Part shown: piece by piece, positions 46,596-55,974 of the stretch
Layout of the letters: each line of letters begins with the position of its first letter
How positions within the stretch are numbered: the first letter of the stretch is position 1
Source: Bacteroidales bacterium
GTDB taxonomy: Bacteria; Bacteroidota; Bacteroidia; Bacteroidales; Bacteroidaceae
Direction: 5' to 3'
Length of the DNA stretch: 64,000 nt
Assembly: GCA_030532685.1 (NCBI GenBank)
Contig: JAUNKN010000004.1
Span: 53,033-117,032 of the forward strand
Program-made: the position numbers and the translations under genes
Notes under the pieces: model-generated
Told to the model about the DNA's origin: nothing
Database searches by the model: none
What the model saw: only the letters and a program-made list of their open reading frames with translations

Positions 46596-47744
46596 TTAAG
46601 GTTGATAGGCCACGGTGCGCCAAATCTTGCCAATGCGTCCCCACAGCAGGAGGGGCAAGAGGGCAAATGCGCAGAGAGCGGCCACGTGGGGCCATATTGT
46701 GGCCAAGGGATAGCCATAAAGGGCTGTGTGCACATAGGTGAGGTAGTAGTGGCGCAGCGGAAAGAGTTGGGCAGCGCCTTGCAGCACGGGATGCATGGCC
46801 ATCGTGGGAAACGACATACCACAAATGCTAAACGACAGCACACCCACCAAACTGGCAAAACTCAATCCCAAACGAGGAGTAGGCAACACGGCAATAAAGA
46901 GAACGCCCATGCCCTGCGAAGCCACCACCATGAGCGCCATGAGCAGCAGCATCGTGGGAATACCCGCCCGAGCGGGGAATCCCAAGAAGCCATAGAGGTA
47001 GAGCGTGAGCATGGCTCCTACAAGTAGAAAGAGGAGGCCTTGAGCCGCGAGTTTTCCCATCAGCGCGGGGGCATCGCCGCCGCCCATACGCACCAAGGCG
47101 GCTCCGGTTCCGGCTTTGATTTCCTGCCCGATGCCAAACACCGTGACAAAGAAAATCATGAGCGAAAGCATACCCGGCACCAAGATATTGGAAAGATAGA
47201 TGTTGTAATTCATCGAAGGGTTGCCCAATGCCTGCGATTCGACCACGATGGGTTGCAACCAAGCCATGGCCTGCTTGTCGGTGGCACCACGTGCCAAGAG
47301 TTGAGTGCGGCCCGCCGCTCCTCCTGCCAACTCGCTCATGGTGCGCATGTCCTTATAGAGCAGAGAGCCTGCCATGAGAAAGGCGTTATTGGTATAGAAC
47401 GACACTTTGGGACGCTCGCCACGAGTGAGCTGGCGCGTAGTGCCTTCGGGCAAATAGTAGAAACCATAAATGTGCCCCCGCTGCACAGCACGGCGAGCCT
47501 CGCCTATCGAGCTGTAATGAGCCACTACCGACGAGTTTTGGAAAGCATCTAAACGCTGAATGATGGCTCGTGTGGTAGCCGTGTGGTCTTGGTCTACCAC
47601 TCCCACGGGCAAGCTACTGGGCAAACCCTCGTCCATGAGCGTGGTGAGCAGTAGCGCACAAAACAAGGGCACTACAAAAATGCAAAAGCGATAAATGGGC
47701 CGCGTGAAGAGTCGCTCCCACTCTCGCAAAAAGACTTTCCGCAT
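46596..47744 (-). CDS. ABC-2 type permease (exporter subunit 1)
   Basis: 382 residues with the same layout as its neighbour: TM1 at about 15-38 (IYRFCIFVVPLFCALLLTTLM), a periplasmic region to about 170, and about five C-terminal TMs (about 190-365) with AQLFPLRHYYLTYVHTALYG near the end, a typical ABC-2 motif. Identity to subunit 2 is low, so they probably form a heterodimer. It starts 4 bases after the HlyD-type gene. Confidence 0.88.
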   Translation of the reverse strand: MRKVFLREWERLFTRPIYRFCIFVVPLFCALLLTTLMDEGLPSSLPVGVVDQDHTATTRAIIQRLDAFQNSSVVAHYSSIGEARRAVQRGHIYGFYYLPEGTTRQLTRGERPKVSFYTNNAFLMAGSLLYKDMRTMSELAGGAAGRTQLLARGATDKQAMAWLQPIVVESQALGNPSMNYNIYLSNILVPGMLSLMIFFVTVFGIGQEIKAGTGAALVRMGGGDAPALMGKLAAQGLLFLLVGAMLTLYLYGFLGFPARAGIPTMLLLMALMVVASQGMGVLFIAVLPTPRLGLSFASLVGVLSFSICGMSFPTMAMHPVLQGAAQLFPLRHYYLTYVHTALYGYPLATIWPHVAALCAFALLPLLLWGRIGKIWRTVAYQP

Positions 47745-47748
47745 AGGA

Positions 47749-48732
47749 CTATTTTTTGAGCACCACCGTCATACCAGGGCGCAAACCTTCGATGGGACGG
47801 GTGGGACGCGCCTTGACGGCAAATGTTTTCATATCGACCTGTCCGGTTGCTTTCGTGGCACGCCAAGCGGCATACACGCCCATGTCACGGAGCGACACGA
47901 CGCGCAGTTCTATGGCACGCCCCTCCAGTGCAGGCACGCTGGCTGAGAGCGTTTGGCCCACGCGGAAAGCACCGAGCTGATCCTCGCGCACGTTAAACAC
48001 GACCTTCATTTCCTCCATCAGAGCCACATTCATAATGGGGGCTCCCGTACCTACGAGTTCGCCCAAGGAGGGAAAAATCTCGCCCACCTCGCCAGCCTGG
48101 CGAGCCGTGAGCACCATTTCGCGCACGTAGCTGCTCACCTCCTTGATGGCACCTTGCGCACGAGCCTGAACGGCACGGGCCGCTTGGATATCTTCGCGTT
48201 GCGCACCATTGCGAGCCATGTCATACTGCGATTTGGCAGCTTGCTCAGTGGCCACTGCGGCATCGCGCATGGCCTGCGCTTCATCAAGTTTTTGGGCCGT
48301 CGTGACGCCCTCGTCAAAAAGACGCTTCACACGAGCATAGCTCTTCTCGGCCACCTCACGGCCCGCCACAGCCTTCTGCCACAGGGCTTCAGCCCCTTGG
48401 ATTTGCTCGGAGCGCGCGCCTTGTTCAGCCTTGCGGCTTTGAGCTTGGGCAGCTGCCTCGGCCGATTGGGCTTGGGAGAGTTTGGCTTCCACATCGGGGG
48501 CTTCGAGCAGCGCCAAGGTATCGCCGGCTTCGACCTTTTGCCCTTCTTCGACGAGAATGCGGGCTATACGACCAGGTACCTTGCTCGACACGCGATATTC
48601 CGTCACCTCGACTTGCCCTTGTATGGGGGTGTCGACGGGACGAAAGGCATACCAGCCAAAGAGGGCAGAGAGGGCGACCACGCTACCCACTAAGAGCAGA
48701 GGAAAGAGAAAACTCGGAGCTTGCTTTTTCAT
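47749..48732 (-). CDS. HlyD/YhiI-type periplasmic adaptor protein
   Basis: 327 residues. An N-terminal membrane anchor (about 10-30, FLFPLLLVGSVVALSALFGWYAF) is followed by a split biotinyl-lipoyl domain (VEVTEYRVSSKVPGRIARIL, DTLALLEAPDVEAKL), a long alpha-helical hairpin (about 75-205), then beta-barrel domains (MKVVFNVREDQLGAFRVGQ) and the C-terminal LRPGMTVVLKK. It bridges the inner-membrane permeases and TolC. It is between the tolC-like gene (65 bases) and the first permease (4 bases). Confidence 0.92.
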   Translation of the reverse strand: MKKQAPSFLFPLLLVGSVVALSALFGWYAFRPVDTPIQGQVEVTEYRVSSKVPGRIARILVEEGQKVEAGDTLALLEAPDVEAKLSQAQSAEAAAQAQSRKAEQGARSEQIQGAEALWQKAVAGREVAEKSYARVKRLFDEGVTTAQKLDEAQAMRDAAVATEQAAKSQYDMARNGAQREDIQAARAVQARAQGAIKEVSSYVREMVLTARQAGEVGEIFPSLGELVGTGAPIMNVALMEEMKVVFNVREDQLGAFRVGQTLSASVPALEGRAIELRVVSLRDMGVYAAWRATKATGQVDMKTFAVKARPTRPIEGLRPGMTVVLKK

Positions 48733-48797
48733 ATATAAAGAGAGTTGAGAAGTTTGAGGGAAATTTGCAGTGGTAAAAGGGAAAGAAACGCCGTGGT

Positions 48798-50279
48798 CTA
48801 TCGGCCTATGGATTGTTCATAGGCCGCACGAGCCAGACGAATATCGATTTGAGCATCCAAGCGTTCGTTTTGTGCCAAGAGCCATGCGGTTTGAGCGGCC
48901 AGGAGGTCGCTGGTGGGCACTACGCCCTCGGCAAAACCGATGCGCGACATGCGCAGATTTTCGTCGGCCTTGGAAAGATTGCGCTCGGTGAGCAGGAGGT
49001 GACGATTGGCCTCATTGACGGCCAGTGCTGTTTGATTGACTTGCAGCTCGATGCGCTCGCGCACTTCGCTGGCCCGCAACTGCGCCATACGAGCTTCGAC
49101 CTTGGCTGCGCGCACTTTGTGACGCCCCTCGCCCCATTCCCAAAGGGGCATGCGCAGCATCAAACCTGCGTGCCAAGTGCCATGAAATTTCTTTGCAAAA
49201 CCATCGGCAAAGGAGGGATAGGTGGTGCTCCAACCGCCCACAAGTGCCAGTTGGGGCAAGAAAGCCGAACGTTCCACCTTGACCTTCTCTCCATAAATAC
49301 GGCTGGCCAAGTCGAGCTGTCGCAACTCGGGGCGCAAACTCCAAGCGGTGCTCACCTCGGGCTCCACGGTTTGTGCCGTGGTGGGCAAAGAGGCTTGCTG
49401 CTCATCGGCCAAGCGGAAGGGGGCGGTGAGCTCCAGCCCGCAAAGTTGAGCCAGCAGCATGCGCGAGAGCGTCAGTCCGTCGTTCACTTTCGTCAATGTC
49501 ATCTCGGCCTTGTTGAGTTCGACCTCGACCGTCAGCTCATTGGCGCGAGTGGCCACGCCTGCTTGTCGCATTTTCTGAACATCAAGACGCAAAGAGTCGA
49601 GCATGTCGCGATAGGCCGTGGCAAGCCCTTGCTTGCCATGCAAACTCACGACCTGCCAATAGGCCTTCTGCACATCAAGGCGCAAAGCCTGCTCTTGAGC
49701 GCGCAGCTGCTCAGTAGCGACGGTTTGCCGCAGCTGAGTGATGCGGTTGTAGGCTTGGATTTTTCCACCCATGTACAAGGGTTGCGTGAGCAGTACAGAG
49801 CCGACGGCCACATTGCGTGTGTCCATATTGAAGGCATCGGCCAATTGCCGCCCTGCGGCATTCAACCGTTCGGCCACTTGAGGCACGCTCGACATGGATT
49901 TTTGCAGCAAAGGCGCCAACTCCGGATGCAACTGTAAGAGGCCCTGTGCCATTTGTTGCAGTTGAGGAGCAAGGCCGCCCACCAGCGTCGTGCCCACTTG
50001 CGAAAGTACCTCCTGCTGATGACCACTCAAAAGCGAGGGACTCTCGCCCAAGCGCATATAACTGGCCGTCAAGGACACCTTGGGCAGGTAGTGGGTGCGC
50101 GCTGCACGTTGTTCATGCTGGGCTTGTTCTATCGACAGTCCAGCGAGCTGTACTTGTTTGTTGCGTTGCTGCGCCAAGCGCTGACACTCGTCGAGCGTGA
50201 GCACCTGCTCTTGCGCCCACGCAGGGAGTGCGAGCAGCAACATGAGAGAGAGAAAAGAGGTGCGGAAAATGCGTTTCAT
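48798..50279 (-). CDS. TolC-family outer-membrane efflux protein
   Basis: 493 residues from ATG 50279, signal peptide MKRIFRTSFLSLMLLLALPAWAQ; the frame extends upstream without support. Two OEP repeats: the first opens LTLDECQRLAQQRNKQVQLA (about 28-47), and the second contains AWSLRPELRQLDLASRIYGE. SLTASYMRL and LALVGGWSTTYPSFADG are the outer-membrane strands. It forms the trimeric exit duct for the exporter encoded downstream and is the first gene of that operon. The leader of about 190 bases carries repeat C (50361..50425). Confidence 0.92.
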   Translation of the reverse strand: MKRIFRTSFLSLMLLLALPAWAQEQVLTLDECQRLAQQRNKQVQLAGLSIEQAQHEQRAARTHYLPKVSLTASYMRLGESPSLLSGHQQEVLSQVGTTLVGGLAPQLQQMAQGLLQLHPELAPLLQKSMSSVPQVAERLNAAGRQLADAFNMDTRNVAVGSVLLTQPLYMGGKIQAYNRITQLRQTVATEQLRAQEQALRLDVQKAYWQVVSLHGKQGLATAYRDMLDSLRLDVQKMRQAGVATRANELTVEVELNKAEMTLTKVNDGLTLSRMLLAQLCGLELTAPFRLADEQQASLPTTAQTVEPEVSTAWSLRPELRQLDLASRIYGEKVKVERSAFLPQLALVGGWSTTYPSFADGFAKKFHGTWHAGLMLRMPLWEWGEGRHKVRAAKVEARMAQLRASEVRERIELQVNQTALAVNEANRHLLLTERNLSKADENLRMSRIGFAEGVVPTSDLLAAQTAWLLAQNERLDAQIDIRLARAAYEQSIGR

Positions 50280-50360
50280 AAAGACGATAAGCAAAAAGAG
50301 GAGAAAGGGGAAAAGCAACACGCCATCGTAGCGACAATTATTGGGCTACGAACTGCGCAA

Positions 50361-50425
50361 TTCTTCTTCCCACGTAGAAAATCCTACGTGCGTCGTAGGA
50401 TTTTTTTCTTCCCACGTAGAATTTC
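50361..50425. repeat. Dispersed repeat family 1, copy C, in the exporter leader
   Basis: Units TTCTTCTTCCCACGTAGAAA, ATCCTACGTGCGTCGTAGGA and TTCTTCCCACGTAGAATTTC in succession; CACGTAGAAAATCCTACG (50371..50388) is identical to 63982..63999. It lies between the exporter promoter (50479..50509) and the tolC-like start and would fold in the mRNA leader. Confidence 0.75.
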
Positions 50426-50478
50426 GAGACTGCGAGCTTCAAAAACAACCCTCGCAGGTTGAAGTGGAAAGTTGGGAG

Positions 50479-50509
50479 CAAAGATACGCTCTTTGCTTTA
50501 ATCTCGCAA
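50479..50509 (-). promoter_or_regulatory. Promoter of the TolC-HlyD-ABC-2 operon
   Basis: Minus strand: TTG (50509..50507), 20 bases, TATCTTTG (50486..50479). Start near 50472 gives a leader of about 190 bases. Confidence 0.75.
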
Positions 50510-51006
50510 GAGGAATAAAGAAATATAGCACAAGGTTAGATTTCCTCACACAGAAGTAAAATCTATGGAAACACAAACAAATAAAGGGAGAAAACCTCCC
50601 CATAAAAGAAAGACAGAACAGAAAAATAGAAGAATAAGACGATAAACACTGCACTCAGCTTTCCCTTCACGACTTCCTCGGCATAGCAAAATAAAAAACT
50701 CCTACCCTTCGCTCTCCCCTACGGGCTTTCTCTTCGACCAGCCTTCTCGCTGCTTTTCCCTCATTTAGCGTCGTAGCCCTCCTGCTTGGAGGCCTCTACA
50801 ATACAGAATAACAACACGATTGCAAAGGCCTCCCAAGAGGTTCGGAATGTACGCGCTTTTGTCGAATCAGACCGCAGTAGAGTCGCTTCCAGCCACTCAA
50901 AAAAACTCGAGAAAAAGCAGTCTATCTCCTCATGGTCATGAAACAGGATTTTAGGAAGACCATCGGGCATTTCGCCCTGTAGACTCTCCTTTTTTCATAC
51001 GGACAA
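50510..51006. other. Intergenic region between the exporter promoter and pgl
   Basis: About 500 bases without a supported gene. A 69-residue minus-strand frame (50761..50970) is the only candidate; it has no promoter box, no recognisable family and a weak composition, so it is not called. Confidence 0.45.
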
Positions 51007-51714
51007 CTACGAAAGCGTTTGATCGGTATAGAGCAAAATATCGGAACGCTGGCACACAAAATAGTAGGAAGGATAAGCCTTTGCCTCGGAGGAGTGATTG
51101 TGTATCTGCTCGAGAATGGCTCGCTTACCACTGCCCACGGCATGGAAAACAAGCGTCTTGGCCTGCAAGATAGTGGGGCCAGTGAGGCAAATGCGGTGCT
51201 GACCACTCAGGTGCTGTGCCACGACATAGGGCGTGGACTCTTCAAGCAACTCCATTTGATGGGGGAAAATAGAGGAGGTGTGCCCATCGTCGCCAATGCC
51301 CAAAAGAACAAGGTCGAAGATGGGAAGCCCACTTGCCGTGCAAGGCAACTGCTGCTGCACGAGATGGGTGTAGCGCTGTGCCTCATCTTCGGGGGCATTC
51401 TCGCCCTGTATGCGATAGATGTGCTCTGCCTGAAGTGGCAAACGCTCTAAGTCTAAGGCCTTTGCCGTCATGCCGTAGTTGCTCTGCTCATCGGTGGGAG
51501 AAACACAACGTTCGTCGACCCAATACAAGCGAAGATTTTCCCAAGCTATCTGTTCACGAAACTCGGAACTGGCCATCAATTCAAACAGCTGCTTGGGTGT
51601 GCTGCCACCAGACACGGCGACGGCACAAACACCTTGACGAAGGCGAGGAATCAACAAGTCGCGAATGAGCCCGATGGCCGTCGCCTTGGGATCACTATGG
51701 GTGTGTATAATCAT
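51007..51714 (-). CDS. pgl: 6-phosphogluconolactonase
   Basis: 235 residues from ATG 51714 (MIIHTHSDPKATAIGLIRDL); the frame can be extended four codons to a TTG inside zwf. Family motifs AVAVSGGSTPKQLFELM (about 32-48), LRLYWVDERCVSPTDEQSNYG (about 68-88) and LLGIGDDGHTSSIFP (about 135-149). It hydrolyses 6-phosphogluconolactone. Its start overlaps the zwf stop by one base (TAATG), a translational coupling signal. Confidence 0.95.
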   Translation of the reverse strand: MIIHTHSDPKATAIGLIRDLLIPRLRQGVCAVAVSGGSTPKQLFELMASSEFREQIAWENLRLYWVDERCVSPTDEQSNYGMTAKALDLERLPLQAEHIYRIQGENAPEDEAQRYTHLVQQQLPCTASGLPIFDLVLLGIGDDGHTSSIFPHQMELLEESTPYVVAQHLSGQHRICLTGPTILQAKTLVFHAVGSGKRAILEQIHNHSSEAKAYPSYYFVCQRSDILLYTDQTLS

Positions 51715-53303
51715 TATAGTTCGCAATAAAGTTCACAATTGGTGAGGTTCTTACAAGGATTGGTCCAAGTTGTGCCCTCGTCAAATAGTGCGTCGCTTTG
51801 CTTGGGCCCCCAAGTGCCTGCGGGATAGCCAAAGAGAGGGAAGTTCTTGTCCTCCTGCCACGCTTTTAGAATGGGATCGAAGAAACGCCAACTCATTTCT
51901 ACGGCATCGCTGCGCGTGAAGAGGGTGGAGTCGCCAATCATACAATCCTCAAGCAGTCGAGAATAGGCATCTCCAGAGGCTAAACCGCCAAGCTGGTTGT
52001 AGGTAAAGTTCATGGACACTTTCTTAACCTCAAAACCTGAACCTGGCACCTTGGCCGCAAACTTCAGAACGATGCCTTCGTCGGGCTGTATGCGTATCAC
52101 AAGTTGATTGGGAACGGTGCTCCCCTCTGCCGTAGCAAACATCTTGTGTGGAGTTTGCTTGAAATGCACCACAATTTCCGTCACCTTAGTGGGCATCATC
52201 TTGCCCGAACGCACATAGAAGGGAACGCCCAGCCAACGCCAGTTGTCGATAAAGAGTTTCATGGCAAAGAAGGTCTCGGTGCGACTCTCGGCATCGACCT
52301 TTTCCTCGTGGCGATAGGCAAGATGCGACTGCCCTTTCCACTCGCTCTCGGTGTACTGTCCACGCACGACGTGCTGCACTATATCTTCTTGGCTTAAGGG
52401 GCGAAAAGACTGATAGACCTTGACCACTTCGTTGCGGAAGTGGTCGGCATTGAACTGCACGGGAGGTTCCATGGCCACCAAAGCCAAGAGCTGAGAGAGG
52501 TGGTTTTGCACCATATCGCGCATGGCTCCAGTCTGATCGTAGAACCCACCGCGACTCTCGACACCCATATTCTCGACTGCCGAGATCTCGACGCGGTCTA
52601 TGTAGTTGCGATTCCAAAGCGGCTCGAATATTCCATTGGCAAATCGCAGTGCCATGATGTTTTGTACCGTTTCCTTGCCCAAGAAGTGATCAATGCGATA
52701 GAGCTGATGCTCCAAGAAGTGCTCTTCGTAGATCTCATTGAGAGCCAGCGCGGTCTTGAGGTCGGTACCAAAGGGCTTTTCGATGATGATGCGGCGAATG
52801 GGACGAGGGATACCGTCTTCGTCGCGATGCGCACCTATGCGGCAACGCCCGCTCTCGCACTCCTCCTTGTTCAAGCCTACGCTGGCAAGATGTTGGGGAA
52901 TCACACCATAAAGCGATGGGGGAGTGGAAAGGTAGTAAATGTAGTTGGAAGGATTGTTGATGCTCTCGTCAAGCTCCTCAAGGCGTGCTTTGAGACGGTG
53001 ATACTCCTCTGCCACGGCAGGATCGGCCGAAAGGTAGTGAAGCATCGAGAGAAATTGCCCCACAAGCGAGGATTCATACTCGTCTTGCGCCAAATACTTT
53101 TGGAGATTTTCGTCCAAATGCGCACGAAAAGCCTCGTCAGTATAGGCCGTACGCCCGAGGCCTAACACAGCAAAACGCTCGGGAAGTTTTCCCTGCTTGA
53201 AGAGTTGATAGAGCGAGGGAATGAGTTTACGCTTGGTCAAGTCGCCCGATGCCCCGAAAATGACGAGGATCAGACTCTTGGGTTTACAAAGATTCTGTTT
53301 CAT
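51714..53303 (-). CDS. zwf: Glucose-6-phosphate 1-dehydrogenase
   Basis: 529 residues. NADP site VIFGASGDLTKRKLIPSLYQ (about 14-33), substrate motif YRIDHFLGKETVQN with the catalytic His/Lys (about 195-208), and a full C-terminal domain (YVRSGKMMPTKVTEIVVHFK). It catalyses the first step of the oxidative pentose phosphate pathway, making NADPH. Second gene of gnd-zwf-pgl, 14 bases after gnd. Confidence 0.97.
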   Translation of the reverse strand: MKQNLCKPKSLILVIFGASGDLTKRKLIPSLYQLFKQGKLPERFAVLGLGRTAYTDEAFRAHLDENLQKYLAQDEYESSLVGQFLSMLHYLSADPAVAEEYHRLKARLEELDESINNPSNYIYYLSTPPSLYGVIPQHLASVGLNKEECESGRCRIGAHRDEDGIPRPIRRIIIEKPFGTDLKTALALNEIYEEHFLEHQLYRIDHFLGKETVQNIMALRFANGIFEPLWNRNYIDRVEISAVENMGVESRGGFYDQTGAMRDMVQNHLSQLLALVAMEPPVQFNADHFRNEVVKVYQSFRPLSQEDIVQHVVRGQYTESEWKGQSHLAYRHEEKVDAESRTETFFAMKLFIDNWRWLGVPFYVRSGKMMPTKVTEIVVHFKQTPHKMFATAEGSTVPNQLVIRIQPDEGIVLKFAAKVPGSGFEVKKVSMNFTYNQLGGLASGDAYSRLLEDCMIGDSTLFTRSDAVEMSWRFFDPILKAWQEDKNFPLFGYPAGTWGPKQSDALFDEGTTWTNPCKNLTNCELYCEL

Positions 53304-53317
53304 CGCGGGGAGGGGTT

Positions 53318-54775
53318 TTAGACGTTATAGGTGGTAGAAGCGGTGCTTCCTCCTTGGCCAGTCCAATTCTCGTGGAAGAACTCACCACGAGGCTTGTCTA
53401 CACGTTCAAAGGTGTGCGCCCCGAAATAATCGCGCTGAGCTTGCAACATATTGGCAGGCAAACGCTCGGTCGTGAGCGAATAGAAATAGTTGAGCGCAGT
53501 AGCAAAGGCTTGTACAGGAATGCCCGCCAAGCTCGCTTGCGAAACAACTCGTCGCCAAGCAGGAAGGGCGGCTTGCATCTCGCTCTTGAAGTAGTCGTCA
53601 AGAAGGAGGTGCGAGAGCTCGGCCTTACGCTCGTAGGCACTGGCGATTTCTCCGAGGAAGCCTGAACGAATAATGCAGCCTCCACGCCACATGCGAGCAA
53701 TGGCTGCTAAGTCCAAGCCCCAGCCTCGCTCCTTGGAAGCTTGCTGCATGAGCCCAAAACCTTGGGCATAGCTCACAAGTTTGCTGGCATACAAGCAATC
53801 GTGCAGATCGGCTACTAATTGTTGGGCATCGGCCTCCAATTGCACCTCGCGAGCGAAAGCTTGAGCCGCCTCCACACGAAGGGCCTTTGCAGAAGAAAGG
53901 CTGCGCTCGTAGACGGCAGCAGAGATGAGGTTCAGGGGAGAACCATATTCCAAAGAATTGATGACGCTCCATTTTCCTGTTCCTTTTTGCCCCGCAGCAT
54001 CAAGAATGAAGTCGATGAGTGCTTCTCCTTCGGCGTTTTTGTGAGCTAAAATCGCCGAACTAATCTCAATGAGATAGCTGTTGAGCTTTCCCTTGTTCCA
54101 TTCGGAAAAGATAGCACTCATCGCCGCGTTGTCGATACCGCCCTGCTTCATCATACCATAAGCTTCGGCGATGAGCTGCATGTCGCCATATTCGATGCCA
54201 TTGTGCACCATCTTCACAAAGTGGCCAGAGCCACCGCCACCTACCCAGCTGCAGCAAGGACTACCGTCTTGAGCCTTAGCTGCGATTTTCGTGAAGATGG
54301 GGGCTATATGCTGCCATGCCTCTACGGCACCTCCAGGCATGATAGCAGGGCCATTGAGCGCGCCTTCTTCTCCACCAGAGATACCAGCTCCGACGAAATA
54401 GATGCCACGCTCTCTCAGATAAGCCTCACGGCGTTCGCTATCTTCCCAGTTGCTATTGCCGCCATCGATCACGATGTCGCCTGCTTCAAGATAAGGCAGC
54501 AAGCCCTCTATCACAAGGTCTACGGGCTTTCCTGCTCGAATCATCATCATAATTTTGCGTGGACGCTCGATCGACTCGACAAAGGCTTTCAAATCGGTGT
54601 ATCCTTGGAAATTCTTGCCAGCTCCTCGTCCTGAGATAAAGTTCTTGACAATCTCGGCCTCGGCACCTTCGGCACGATTGTAGACCGAAACATGAAATCC
54701 ATTGCGCTCCATATTGAGGGCGAGGTTCTCACCCATCACAGCTAAGCCTATCAATCCTATATTTGTCTTGTTCAT
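53318..54775 (-). CDS. gnd: 6-phosphogluconate dehydrogenase (decarboxylating)
   Basis: 485 residues. NADP site IGLIGLAVMGENLALNMERNG (positions about 6-26, G-x-x-x-M-G-x-N-L), catalytic GISGGEEGALNGPAIMPGG (about 130-148), FVKMVHNGIEYGDMQ with the active Lys/Asn, and the C-terminal GAHTFERVDKPRGEFFHENW. It converts 6-phosphogluconate to ribulose 5-phosphate and NADPH. It is the first gene of the operon. A -7 box TATATTTG on the minus strand (54972..54965) is about 190 bases upstream, without a good -33. Confidence 0.97.
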   Translation of the reverse strand: MNKTNIGLIGLAVMGENLALNMERNGFHVSVYNRAEGAEAEIVKNFISGRGAGKNFQGYTDLKAFVESIERPRKIMMMIRAGKPVDLVIEGLLPYLEAGDIVIDGGNSNWEDSERREAYLRERGIYFVGAGISGGEEGALNGPAIMPGGAVEAWQHIAPIFTKIAAKAQDGSPCCSWVGGGGSGHFVKMVHNGIEYGDMQLIAEAYGMMKQGGIDNAAMSAIFSEWNKGKLNSYLIEISSAILAHKNAEGEALIDFILDAAGQKGTGKWSVINSLEYGSPLNLISAAVYERSLSSAKALRVEAAQAFAREVQLEADAQQLVADLHDCLYASKLVSYAQGFGLMQQASKERGWGLDLAAIARMWRGGCIIRSGFLGEIASAYERKAELSHLLLDDYFKSEMQAALPAWRRVVSQASLAGIPVQAFATALNYFYSLTTERLPANMLQAQRDYFGAHTFERVDKPRGEFFHENWTGQGGSTASTTYNV

Positions 54776-55194
54776 AATTGTACTGATTACGTCTAAATAG
54801 TTGAATAAATATCTTTCCCCACTCTACGAGCAACCCTTACGAACCGTTGCCCTTCATCCAAGGTTCTCCTTTTGAGTACAAATCTCTGCCAACGCAGACT
54901 TGCAGGCGAGACATGAAAACTCGTGCCCGAGATAGGGAAGATGGATGAAAAATAGGGTTTTCCGCAAATATATGAAATACTATCAGAAAAAACGAATGGT
55001 TTTCTCCCTTTCTCGCTTATCCATGGCTATCCTTATGTTTCGTTAGCTTTCCAATCTTACGACAGACACTCCCCTCTAAGTGCAGCCCCTTTGAGCACAA
55101 CAAGCCTGCTCCTTTCCGCATGTGGAAAAGGTTGCACTCGACACCTCCATGCCTTATGGGCACTCTGTCGTGCACACCATGCGACGATGCCCCT
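54776..55194. other. Intergenic region upstream of gnd
   Basis: About 420 bases. Apart from the -7 box at 54965..54972 I see nothing that supports a gene or structured RNA. Confidence 0.45.
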
Positions 55195-55812
55195 CTAAAA
55201 ATAGTTGAGAAGATAGTTCTGCTTGTTGAGCGCGGGGCGTAGATAGATGACTCCCAAACGATAAAGGTCAAAACAAATGGTAGTGGCCTCGCTCATTTGT
55301 AGCTGCTGCCAAATCTGGCGACTTTCTGCCGAAAGATAAATACCACACAACACCAAAACCCCTGACTGAGTGGGAGAAGTGGGCTGTGCCATAAACGTAG
55401 CAAGAGAAGGAAGAGCTGCTTCCACAGGACTTGTCACAACGACCATATCATAGTGCACAAAAGCCTCCGACAAATCGTCGAGAACGGGAAGCTGCACAAT
55501 AGCCGCTTGTCGCCTAGCGGCTTGAAGATAGGCCATGGTCCGCTCCGTGTCCTTTCCTACAATCAAAATTCGCTGTGCCCCCTGATGGTTGGCTATCCGA
55601 AAGAGCAATTGGTCATCCTTTTCTGAAAGCTGCCCGACAAGGCTCTCTCTCTGTTCGGAAAGAGTATCGTAAGCGTAATAAGCTTCACGACAATAGGCCA
55701 CTCCCGTAACCCATTGAAAAGCGAAAGGGGAGTGAATACCATATCCGCAACGATGCCGAAAACGACGTATCCATTGCCAAATACGAGTAAAAAGACAATA
55801 ATTCCTTTCCAT
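55195..55812 (-). CDS. SAM-dependent methyltransferase-like protein
   Basis: 205 residues from ATG 55812 (MERNYCLFTRIWQWIRRFRH); the frame extends to a TTG 12 codons upstream, but a promoter there makes ATG 55812 the better start. The N-terminus has CGYGIHSPFAFQWVTGVAY, a block I associate with a Bacteroidetes family annotated as class I SAM-dependent methyltransferases. Then comes a Rossmann-like region (RILIVGKDTERTMAYLQAA, VHYDMVVVTSPVEA, SGVLVLCGIYL). The usual G-x-G-x-G SAM loop is poorly conserved (VGKDTER), so catalysis is uncertain. Product cautious. Confidence 0.6.
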   Translation of the reverse strand: MERNYCLFTRIWQWIRRFRHRCGYGIHSPFAFQWVTGVAYCREAYYAYDTLSEQRESLVGQLSEKDDQLLFRIANHQGAQRILIVGKDTERTMAYLQAARRQAAIVQLPVLDDLSEAFVHYDMVVVTSPVEAALPSLATFMAQPTSPTQSGVLVLCGIYLSAESRQIWQQLQMSEATTICFDLYRLGVIYLRPALNKQNYLLNYF

Positions 55813-55817
55813 AAGGG

Positions 55818-55848
55818 CAAAAGTAAGCACTTCATTTCTGTGTACCAA
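55818..55848 (-). promoter_or_regulatory. Promoter with predicted leaderless start
   Basis: Minus strand: TTG (55848..55846), 20 bases, TACTTTTG (55825..55818). The expected start point falls at about 55812, on the A of the ATG, so the mRNA would have essentially no leader. Confidence 0.6.
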
Positions 55849-55974
55849 ATAATCCCATTGAAATCAGCACCACACAAGCCCGCCTCCGATGCGCCCATTT
55901 TGCTACCCGAGCATACCTAAACAAGGCGCAGGCTGTTAAAACTATCGCTCAAGCATAAGGTTTCCACTGGAATA

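Noticed and set aside
50761-50970. 69-residue minus-strand frame between the exporter promoter and pgl
   Set aside because: No promoter box, no recognisable family, and composition typical of non-coding sequence.
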